A stretch of DNA of 64,000 nucleotides from positions 62,001 to 126,000 of the forward strand of contig NZ_VTGY01000035.1 of assembly GCF_009729075.1 (NCBI RefSeq), read 5' to 3'. Both the position numbers and the translations under genes were made by a program. Source of the DNA: Mycolicibacterium sp. CBMA 226. Lineage in GTDB: Bacteria > Actinomycetota > Actinomycetes > Mycobacteriales > Mycobacteriaceae. Every line of letters starts with the position of its first letter. Position 1 is the first letter of the stretch. Shown here one piece after another: positions 57,854-64,000 of the stretch. A model generated the notes under the pieces. It searched no databases and was not told the origin of the DNA. It saw nothing but the letters and a program-made list of their open reading frames with translations.

Positions 57854-59101
57854 CTAGCTCAACGCGGCAATCAGCACCGGGCCGCACAGCTCCCGCTGCC
57901 ATGGCCGGGCTCCCGCCGCGGCCAGGAAATCGTCGACCGCGGCGGCGACATCGGCACTCGGTTGCCAATCCCAGCACAGCCGCCGTACCGTCTCCGGCGT
58001 CAGGAGGTTCTCCGTCGGCACCGAAACCCGTTCCGACAGTTCGGAAAGCCCCGCACGGCACTTCTCCAGCCGCTCGAATGCCTCGGGCTTGCGGCGCGAC
58101 CACCGCGCCGGTGGCGGCAGCCCGTTGTTCGGCTCGGTGGCCGGCGGCTCCGCCTCGCGGGCGCGGGCCAGCGCGTCGAGCCACACCTGCGCGCTGCGCT
58201 TCTGCCGTGAGCCGCCGAAAATCGGTAACGCCGTGAGCTTTTCGATGGTGTCGGGGTTGGCGACGGCGGCCGCGATGATCGCCGAGTCGGGCAGGATGCG
58301 GCCCGGGGCGATGTCCCGCCGCTGCGCGATCACATCGCGCGTCTGCCACAGCTCGCGCACCGCGGCCAGCGCCTGACCGTTGCGGACCTTGTGGATGCCC
58401 GACGTTCGTCGCCACCGGTCGCGCCGGGTCGGTGTGGGTCCGGCGGTTCGCATGTACTCGAATTCCTGTGCGGCCCATTCGGTTTTGCCCTGCGACTCCA
58501 GCTCCGCGGCAACCGCGGCCCGCAACTCGAGCAGCACCTCGACGTCGAGTGCGGCGTAGTTCAGCCAGTCCGCGGGCAGCGGGCGCTTGGACCAGTCGGC
58601 GGCGCCGTGGCCTTTTTTGAGCCCCAGCCCCAACAGCCGCTGCACCATCGCGGCCAGGTTCACCCGGTCGTAGCCGGCGAGTCGTCCGCCCAATTCGGTG
58701 TCGTACAGCGTGGGCGGTGTCATGCCCAGCTCGGCCAGGCACGGCAGATCCTGGTCGGCCGCGTGCAGAATCCACTCGTCGGAATTCACGACCTCGGCCA
58801 CCGGTGCCAGCGCCTTCAGCGGGTCGATGCCGTGGCTGACGGGGTCGATCAGTACCGTGCCCGCGCCAGCGCGGCGAATCTGAATCAGATAGGCCCGGTT
58901 GGAGTATCGGAAGCCGGATGCCCGCTCGGCGTCGATCGCGAAGGCGCCGTGTCCGGATGCCAAAAGCTCACCGGCGCGGGCGATGTCGCTGGCGTACACG
59001 GCGACGGCGGGCACGCCGTCGGCAGGTGCCAGCAGGGGAGTGACGTCGGGATCGTCCGCAACTTCTCCGGTGTCGGTCCCGACCGAATCAGGTTCAGTCA
59101 T
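57854..59101 (-). CDS. ribonuclease D-like 3'-5' exonuclease with HRDC domain
   Basis: This 415-residue DEDDy exonuclease has the first carboxylates in FAIDAERASGFRY, the second in HAADQDLPCLAELG, and the Tyr/Asp pair in LNYAALDVEVLLELR. An HRDC domain follows (about 235-310, TSGIHKVRNGQALAAVRELWQTRDVIAQ), and a second HRDC-like part precedes the C-terminus. It probably trims tRNA or rRNA 3' ends. It follows the DUF3000 gene by four bases in one operon. Confidence 0.9.
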   Translation of the reverse strand: MTEPDSVGTDTGEVADDPDVTPLLAPADGVPAVAVYASDIARAGELLASGHGAFAIDAERASGFRYSNRAYLIQIRRAGAGTVLIDPVSHGIDPLKALAPVAEVVNSDEWILHAADQDLPCLAELGMTPPTLYDTELGGRLAGYDRVNLAAMVQRLLGLGLKKGHGAADWSKRPLPADWLNYAALDVEVLLELRAAVAAELESQGKTEWAAQEFEYMRTAGPTPTRRDRWRRTSGIHKVRNGQALAAVRELWQTRDVIAQRRDIAPGRILPDSAIIAAAVANPDTIEKLTALPIFGGSRQKRSAQVWLDALARAREAEPPATEPNNGLPPPARWSRRKPEAFERLEKCRAGLSELSERVSVPTENLLTPETVRRLCWDWQPSADVAAAVDDFLAAAGARPWQRELCGPVLIAALS

Positions 59102-59105
59102 GCGG

Positions 59106-59687
59106 TCACGCGCGCGTGCGCGAACCCAGATCGGTCACGCCCGCAGGGGGCAGTCCGGCAGCGTGTTCGAGCACCTCACAGAACGCCTGCACGTGCGGGC
59201 CCAGCTCCAGTGACGTCGCGGTCCATGACGCCCGCAGCTCCAGCTGGTGGGCGCGCGGCGGTCCCGAGATGTCGCCGTAGCGCACCGACGTCGTCGCGGT
59301 GACGGTGCCGCCCAGAGCGGTGACGCCGTCGGCGTGCGACTCCAGCGCGTCGACGAGCCAGCTCCACGCCACCTCGGGCAGCAACGGGTCGACAGCCTCG
59401 GTGGAATCCAGGTCGGCCTGGATATAGGCGACGAGACGCATGGTGCCGTCCCAGGCTTCCGCGCCGTCGGGATCGTGCAGCAGGATCAGACGTCCGAAGG
59501 CGTCGCCCTCCGAGCTCTCCGGGACAACGGAGGCGTCAGGATGACGCACCTCTGCACCCAGCGCGTAGCTGAAGGGAGCCAGCCGCTGCGGCGGACGGAT
59601 CGGGCCGAGTTCGATCTCCTGGCGCACGGTGGCGGCGTTCATTGCCGCAACAGCAGTGCGGAACTGGGCCGGCTCGGCGGAGGTCAC
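59106..59687 (-). CDS. DUF3000 family protein
   Basis: This 193-residue actinobacterial protein of unknown function has the family strings LGPIRPPQRLAPFSYALGAEV, GRLILLHDPDGAEAWDGTMRLVAYIQADLD and YGDISGPPRAHQLELRASWT. GTG 59687 is chosen because the family starts near here and TAGCGT on the minus strand ends eight bases before it. It is first in an operon with RNase D, a constant pair, and is divergent from hemE. Confidence 0.88.
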   Translation of the reverse strand: MTSAEPAQFRTAVAAMNAATVRQEIELGPIRPPQRLAPFSYALGAEVRHPDASVVPESSEGDAFGRLILLHDPDGAEAWDGTMRLVAYIQADLDSTEAVDPLLPEVAWSWLVDALESHADGVTALGGTVTATTSVRYGDISGPPRAHQLELRASWTATSLELGPHVQAFCEVLEHAAGLPPAGVTDLGSRTRA

Positions 59688-59765
59688 ATTCTGGGACGCT
59701 AGCCCGATCCGGCCGGTCGCGTAAGCAGGCGCGCCGATAGCCCGATATTTGGCAGCGCGACAGGG

Positions 59766-59771
59766 TATAAG
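59766..59771 (+). promoter_or_regulatory. -10 element of hemE (TATAAG)
   Basis: TATAAG lies 33 bases before the hemE ATG at 59804 in the divergent gap, which gives a short leader. No convincing -35 is seen. Confidence 0.45.
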
Positions 59772-59803
59772 CGACCGTTCCGGACATGGCAGCATTAGCG
59801 GTG

Positions 59804-60853
59804 ATGAGCACCCGTCGTGAACTGCCGCAATCGCCCTATCTGGCAGCCGCCAATGGCCGCACCCCGGACCGGACCCCGGTGTGGATGATGCGGCAGGCCG
59901 GCCGGTCCCTGCCCGAATACCGCGCCATCCGCGCCACCCACACCATGCTCTCGGCGTGCTTCAACCCGGAGCTGGTCTGCGAGATCACCATGCAGCCGGT
60001 GCGCCGTCACGGCGTCGACGCCGCCATCTTGTTCTCGGACATCGTGGTGCCGCTGAAGGCGGCGGGCATCGATCTGGACATCGTGCCCGACGTCGGTCCG
60101 GTGATCGCTCACCCCATCCGCACCCCGGACGATGTCGAGGGCATCAAGCCGCTCGAGCCGCATCAGGTGGCGCCGGTCGCGGAGGCGATCGGCCTGCTGA
60201 CCAAGGAACTCGGTGACGTGCCACTGATCGGTTTCGCGGGCGCGCCGTTCACGCTGGCCTCGTATCTGGTGGAGGGCGGTCCGAGCCGCAACCACGAGAA
60301 GACCAAGGCCATGATGCTCGGCGAATCCGCTACGTGGCACGACCTGATGGAGAAGCTGACCGACCTCACCATCGAGTTCCTGCGTGCCCAGCTGGCCGCC
60401 GGCGTCGACGCGATCCAGCTGTTCGACTCCTGGGCCGGCACCCTGTCGCTCGCCGACTACCGCGACTACGTGCTGCCGCACAGCTCCCGGATCTTCGCCT
60501 CGCTGAAAGACGAGGGCGTCCCGATGACGCACTTCGGTGTCGGCACCGCCGAGCTGCTCGGTGCCATGGGCGACGCCGGCGCGACGGTCGTCGGCGTCGA
60601 CTGGCGCACCAACCTCGTCGACGCCGCACGCCGGGTCGGGCCGGGCAAGGCGCTGCAGGGCAACCTGGATCCGGTCGTGCTGCTGGCAGGCTGGCGCGTG
60701 GTCGACGACGCCGTGCGCCAGGTGGTCGCCGATGGGCGCCGGGCTATCGCGGCCGGTGCCGCCGGGCACATCTTCAACCTGGGGCACGGGGTGTTGCCGT
60801 CGACCGATCCCGGTGTGGTCACCGAAGCGGTGGCGCTGGCCCACTCGTTGTGA
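59804..60853 (+). CDS. hemE: uroporphyrinogen decarboxylase
   Basis: HemE converts uroporphyrinogen III to coproporphyrinogen III. The 349-residue protein has the family signatures PVWMMRQAGRSLPEYR (near residues 25-40) and GFAGAPFTLASYLVEGG. The catalytic Asp is in AILFSD. The ATG at 59804 matches the mycobacterial start STRRELPQSPYLAA. An ATG six codons upstream is the alternative. It leads a haem operon: the hemY start lies a few bases after or overlaps its stop. Confidence 0.96.
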   Translation: MSTRRELPQSPYLAAANGRTPDRTPVWMMRQAGRSLPEYRAIRATHTMLSACFNPELVCEITMQPVRRHGVDAAILFSDIVVPLKAAGIDLDIVPDVGPVIAHPIRTPDDVEGIKPLEPHQVAPVAEAIGLLTKELGDVPLIGFAGAPFTLASYLVEGGPSRNHEKTKAMMLGESATWHDLMEKLTDLTIEFLRAQLAAGVDAIQLFDSWAGTLSLADYRDYVLPHSSRIFASLKDEGVPMTHFGVGTAELLGAMGDAGATVVGVDWRTNLVDAARRVGPGKALQGNLDPVVLLAGWRVVDDAVRQVVADGRRAIAAGAAGHIFNLGHGVLPSTDPGVVTEAVALAHSL

Positions 60854-60861
60854 GTTCTGCG

Positions 60862-62244
60862 ATGAGCAAGACGTATGGCGTTGTCGGCGGCGGCATTTCG
60901 GGTCTGGTCGCGGCGTACCGGCTGCGTCAGGCTGACCCGGCGGCACGCATCACGGTGTTCGATCCGGCGGACCGGCTGGGCGGCGTGCTCCGCACCGAAC
61001 GGCTCGCCGGCCAGACCTTGGACGTCGGCGCCGAGGCCTTCGTGGCCCGTCGGCCCGAGGTCACCGCATTGCTGAACGAGCTGGGCCTGCGGCAGATCGG
61101 CACCACCGGGGTCCGCCCGCTGATCTGCAGCGGCGGCCGGCTGCACCCGATGCCCGACGGCACCATGCAGGGCATTCCGGGGCCGGGCGCCAACCTGCGT
61201 GGCCTGGTCGACGACGCCACGCTGGCCCAGATCGCCGCCGAGCCGACCCGCCCCCTGCACTGGCAGCTCGACGCGGACCCCACCGTCGCGCAATTGGTCG
61301 GCGACCGGTTCGGCACGCAGGTGGTCACGCGGTCGGTGGACCCGCTGCTGGCCGGTGTCTACGCCGGTTCGGCGAAGACCATCGGCGTCCGGAGTGCGGT
61401 GCCGGCACTGGCGGCTGCACTGGACCGCGGGGCCCCGAGCCTGACCGCGGCCGTCGCCTCGGTGTTGGCGGCGGCGCCACCGACGAGTGCGTCAGTGTTC
61501 GGCGCGGTCGACGGCGGCTACGCGGTCCTGGTCGACGAGCTGGTCCGGCGGACGGGCGCGCAGTGGGCGCAGGTTGGGATCGAAGAGCTGGCTCCGGGCC
61601 GGGACGAGCGGAGCGACGGGAGAAACCTGGGCCACGCCTGGCAGCTACGCGACGATGAGGGCAAGTTCTGGCCGGCCGATGCCGTGGTGCTGGCGCTTCC
61701 GGCGCCGCGCGTGGCCAAGCTGCTCGAGAACGTCGCACCGGGCAGCGCGGCCATGGCGCGGTTGATCCCGGTCGCCTCGGCCGCGGTGGTCGCACTTGCG
61801 TTGCCGGGTGGGACCCCGCTGCCGCAGCAGTCCGGCGTCCTGATGGCCGCGGGAGAAGCGTTGCACTCCAAGGCGATCACTCTCACGTCGCGAAAGTGGG
61901 GACGCGGCGGCAACGTCGAGCTGCTGCGGTTGTCGTACGGCCGGTTCGGTGACGATCTGGCCCGCAACGTCGGCGACGAACGCCTGCTGGCGTGGTCGCT
62001 TGAGGACCTGCGGGCACTGTTCGGGATCACCGCCGAGCCGGTGGACTACCTCGTGCAGCGCTGGATCGACGCCATGCCGCAGTACGGCCCCGGTCACCTC
62101 GAACTCGTCGAGGAGTTGCGGGCCGGGCTGCCCGCCGGGCTGGCGGTTGCGGGTGGATATCTGGACGGCATCGGGGTGCCCGCGTGCGTGGCGTCGGGAA
62201 CACGGGCGGCCCAAGAGGTGATGGGTACCCGCGTGGCACGATAG
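60862..62244 (+). CDS. hemY: coproporphyrinogen/protoporphyrinogen oxidase HemY
   Basis: This 460-residue FAD enzyme oxidises coproporphyrinogen III to coproporphyrin III in the actinobacterial pathway. It has N-terminal VVGGGISGLVAAYRL and a C-terminal FAD segment VAVAGGYLDGIGVPACV-like (about 425-445). ATG 60862 is used. A GTG at 60850 overlaps the hemE stop (GTGA) and would couple translation. The next gene chdC follows by four bases. The symbol hemG or cgoX is also in use for this group. Confidence 0.93.
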   Translation: MSKTYGVVGGGISGLVAAYRLRQADPAARITVFDPADRLGGVLRTERLAGQTLDVGAEAFVARRPEVTALLNELGLRQIGTTGVRPLICSGGRLHPMPDGTMQGIPGPGANLRGLVDDATLAQIAAEPTRPLHWQLDADPTVAQLVGDRFGTQVVTRSVDPLLAGVYAGSAKTIGVRSAVPALAAALDRGAPSLTAAVASVLAAAPPTSASVFGAVDGGYAVLVDELVRRTGAQWAQVGIEELAPGRDERSDGRNLGHAWQLRDDEGKFWPADAVVLALPAPRVAKLLENVAPGSAAMARLIPVASAAVVALALPGGTPLPQQSGVLMAAGEALHSKAITLTSRKWGRGGNVELLRLSYGRFGDDLARNVGDERLLAWSLEDLRALFGITAEPVDYLVQRWIDAMPQYGPGHLELVEELRAGLPAGLAVAGGYLDGIGVPACVASGTRAAQEVMGTRVAR

Positions 62245-62248
62245 GGGC

Positions 62249-62950
62249 ATGGCAAAGCTCGACTACGACGCCCTCAACGCGGTGACCAGGTACATGATGA
62301 TCTCGGTCTTCGCCGTTCAGCCGGATGAGCTGCCCGCTGACGAGAAGTCGCGGGCCGGCATCGCCGCCGAAACCGCCGCCTACCTCAAGAAGCGCGAGGA
62401 CGCGGGCGTCGTGGTCCGCGGGTTGTACGACGTCGCCGGCTTCCGGGCCGATGCCGACTTCATGATGTGGACCCACGCCGAGCGTGTCGAGGACCTGCAG
62501 GCCACCTACACCGGCTTCCGTCGCACCGCCCTCGGCGCCGCCACCGAACCGGTGTGGAGCGCCGTCGCACTGCACCGTCCGGCCGAGTTCAACAAGAGCC
62601 ACCTGCCGGCCTTCATCGCGGGCGAGGACCCGGGCGACTACATCTGCGTCTACCCGTTCGTGCGGTCGTTGGACTGGTACCTGCTGCCCGACGACGACCG
62701 CCGCCGGATGCTCGTCGAACACGGTATGGGCGGCCGTGAGTACCCGGATGTGCGCGCCAACACCGTGCCGGCTTTTGCGCTGGGCGACTACGAGTGGATT
62801 CTCGCCTTCGAAGGTCCCGACCTGGCGCGCATCGTCGAGCTGATGTGGAAGCTGCGCTACACCGATGCGCGGCGCCACGTCCGCGAGGAGACACCGTTCT
62901 TCACCGGGCCGCGGGTCGGCATCGAGCAGTTGGTCGCGAACCTGCCGTAA
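62249..62950 (+). CDS. chdC: coproheme decarboxylase ChdC (HemQ)
   Basis: ChdC makes haem b from coproheme with hydrogen peroxide, the last step of the coproporphyrin-dependent pathway. This 233-residue chlorite-dismutase-fold protein has RYMMISVFAVQPDEL, YICVYPFVRSLDWYLL and the proximal region EHGMGGREYPDVRANTVPAFALGDYEW. The His before GMGG is the likely haem ligand. The gene follows hemY with four bases between, and all three haem genes form one operon. The ferrochelatase is encoded elsewhere. Confidence 0.95.
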   Translation: MAKLDYDALNAVTRYMMISVFAVQPDELPADEKSRAGIAAETAAYLKKREDAGVVVRGLYDVAGFRADADFMMWTHAERVEDLQATYTGFRRTALGAATEPVWSAVALHRPAEFNKSHLPAFIAGEDPGDYICVYPFVRSLDWYLLPDDDRRRMLVEHGMGGREYPDVRANTVPAFALGDYEWILAFEGPDLARIVELMWKLRYTDARRHVREETPFFTGPRVGIEQLVANLP

Positions 62951-62982
62951 CGGGTCTGACCGGGACCTTTCGGGAGCGGGCC

Positions 62983-62988
62983 TACCCT
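62983..62988 (+). promoter_or_regulatory. -10 element (TACCCT), leaderless
   Basis: TACCCT ends six bases before the ATG at 62995. No ribosome-binding site is present. Confidence 0.45.
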
Positions 62989-62994
62989 CGCGAT

Positions 62995-63741
62995 ATGACT
63001 GCTCCCGAAGACACCGCGAATCGATTCGAAGAGAAGTACCGCGACGGGCGGACCTCGCACGGGCTGCCCGCCGCCACCCCGTGGGACATCGGGGGTCCGC
63101 AACCTGTGGTCCAACAGCTTGTCGCGCTCGGCGCCGTCAAGGGCGAAATACTCGACCCGGGCACCGGCCCCGGTCACCACGCGATCCACTACGCGTCAAA
63201 AGGCTTGTCGGCCACAGGTATCGACGCGTCGCCCGCCGCCATAGAACGGGCCAGGCAAAACGCGGCAATGGCCGGGGTCGAGGTGGATTTCCAGGTCGCC
63301 GACGCCACCAAACTCGACGGGCTGGAAGGCCGCTTCGACACCGTCGTCGACTGCGCGTTCTTCCATGTATTCACCGGCGAGCGGGAAGTGCAGAAGGCGT
63401 ACGCCCGCGCGCTGCACCGCGCCACCAAACCCGGCGCACGGTTGTTCATGTTCGAATTCGGCGACCACACCGTCAACGGTTTCCGGATGCCCCGGTCGCT
63501 CACCGCTGATGATTTCCGCGCGGTACTGCCGGACGCCGGCTGGGACATCACGTATCTCGGCACCACCACTTATCAGGGCAACGTCAGCGTCGAAACCTTC
63601 GAGGCGATGGCGGCCCGCAACCCCGAGATGGCGGAGGGGATCGAACCGCTGATGGAGCGGCTGCGTGTCATCGAGCCGTGGCTGACCGATGGCCGGGTGC
63701 ACATGCCGTTCTGGGAGGTGCACGCCAACCGGGCTGGCTGA
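62995..63741 (+). CDS. class I SAM-dependent methyltransferase
   Basis: This 248-residue methyltransferase has motif I GEILDPGTGPGHHAIHYA (near 52-68), an acidic residue at the end of strand 2 (GIDASPAAIERA), then VADATKLDG and VVDCAFFHVF. It resembles thiopurine- or thiol-type methyltransferases in the N-terminal region (KYRDGRTSHGLPAATPWDIGGPQP), where the substrate binds. The acceptor is unknown. It follows chdC but has its own leaderless -10. Confidence 0.85.
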   Translation: MTAPEDTANRFEEKYRDGRTSHGLPAATPWDIGGPQPVVQQLVALGAVKGEILDPGTGPGHHAIHYASKGLSATGIDASPAAIERARQNAAMAGVEVDFQVADATKLDGLEGRFDTVVDCAFFHVFTGEREVQKAYARALHRATKPGARLFMFEFGDHTVNGFRMPRSLTADDFRAVLPDAGWDITYLGTTTYQGNVSVETFEAMAARNPEMAEGIEPLMERLRVIEPWLTDGRVHMPFWEVHANRAG

Positions 63742-63759
63742 CTGGCCGCGCCTGCGAAG

Positions 63760-64000
63760 CTACACGAACGCGCCCCTGCCGGTGATTTCCCGACCGACGA
63801 TCAGCGACTGGATCTCGGCGGTGCCCTCGTAGGTGACCAGTGCCTCCATGTCACAGAGATGCCGCATGACGTGGAAGTCGAGGGTGATGCCGTTGCCGCC
63901 GAGCACATCGCGGGCCAGGCGGCAGACGTGCCGCGCCTTGACGCTGCAGAAGTACTTCGCCAGCGCGGCCATGGTGTCGGTGATCTCGCCGGCATCCAGT
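63760..64000 (-). CDS. acyl-CoA dehydrogenase (glutaryl-CoA type), 3' part
   Basis: The frame is open to the window edge, and only the last 80 residues are visible. The segment ARDVLGGNGITLDFHVMRHLCDMEALVTYEGT followed by AEIQSLIVGREITGRGAFV is the C-terminal part of acyl-CoA dehydrogenases. The Glu of TYEGT is the catalytic base. The sequence around it is closest to glutaryl-CoA dehydrogenase. The rest of the gene lies beyond 64000. Confidence 0.85.
   Translation of the reverse strand, partial: LDAGEITDTMAALAKYFCSVKARHVCRLARDVLGGNGITLDFHVMRHLCDMEALVTYEGTAEIQSLIVGREITGRGAFV

Noticed and set aside
1..64000. CRISPR array, insertion sequence, prophage or toxin-antitoxin system
   Set aside because: No regularly spaced direct repeats, transposase or integrase motifs, or typical toxin-antitoxin pairs were seen. 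The only tandem repeat is the in-gene 21-base repeat at 37855.
1..64000. tRNA, rRNA or known riboswitch
   Set aside because: I saw no cloverleaf with a GTTCRA T-loop in a proper stem context. GTTCGA strings near 25090-25116 belong to SOS-like boxes. No riboswitch core was recognised.

Overview
The window is a 64 kb piece of a high-GC actinobacterial chromosome, almost certainly from a Mycolicibacterium-type (non-tuberculous, probably rapidly growing) mycobacterium. The basis is the gene order: recA-recX, miaB, miaA-dapF-hflX, lexA/chiZ-nrdR, sthA, ideR, sigB, sigA-ppgK-suhB-cei, dut, ceoBC, dxs, RNase D, hemE-hemY-chdC follows the order known from the M. tuberculosis chromosome (inverted in this window). 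LexA-type SOS boxes, PafBC-type promoters and IdeR metal ligands are mycobacterial in detail. I see no rRNA or tRNA gene, insertion sequence, prophage, CRISPR array or recognisable defence island. It is dense core chromosome with a few lineage-specific inserts.

Layout. (1) 1-3752: the end of a glycosyltransferase, DUF3046, an SDR, then recA-recX under an SOS box and a PafBC-type promoter. (2) 3749-9416: a species-variable block with an exported hypothetical protein, a divergent SDR/TetR pair and a glutamate-type ABC importer in which the binding lipoprotein and one permease are a single polypeptide. (3) 9523-17135: tRNA modification (miaB, miaA), a DUF349 protein, dapF and hflX. (4) 17137-24155: an exported PE-PPE-domain hydrolase, a DEAD-box helicase, an acyl-CoA dehydrogenase behind a perfect inverted repeat, and an LGFP-repeat/sunset-domain membrane protein. 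(5) 24223-26234: the DNA-damage and dNTP control node lexA <-> chiZ, then nrdR. (6) 26241-32657: hydrolases, PAC2 protein, trypsin-like lipoprotein, sthA, DUF4192, ideR. (7) 32844-43160: sigB with an ECF-type promoter, small zinc-ribbon proteins, YihY, an exported histidine phosphatase with a lysine/alanine-rich tail, a tiny secreted Cys-rich peptide, sigA, ppgK, suhB, cei. (8) 43323-52045: DUF4193, dut, DUF3710, an OB-fold/DUF3159 operon with its own ECF-type promoter, potassium-uptake regulators ceoBC, an APC permease and an RNA methyltransferase. (9) 52110-64000: nhaA, dxs, a MEST-like hydrolase, a lipoprotein, RNase D, the coproporphyrin-type haem genes hemE-hemY-chdC, a methyltransferase, and the end of an acyl-CoA dehydrogenase.

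Themes. DNA-damage control is concentrated here: recA and chiZ each carry a PafBC-type promoter and SOS-like boxes. The primary and principal stress sigma factors, the iron regulator and the dNTP regulator also lie together. Many genes look leaderless, with a TANNNT -10 element ending 6-8 bases before an ATG or GTG. No wholly new multi-gene system is evident. The best leads are the binding-protein/permease fusion, the 9-9 inverted repeat before the acyl-CoA dehydrogenase, the cluster of LexA-like sites in the lexA-chiZ gap, the two matching ECF promoters, the shared divergent -10 of dut, the MEST-like hydrolase and the small secreted cysteine-rich peptide.
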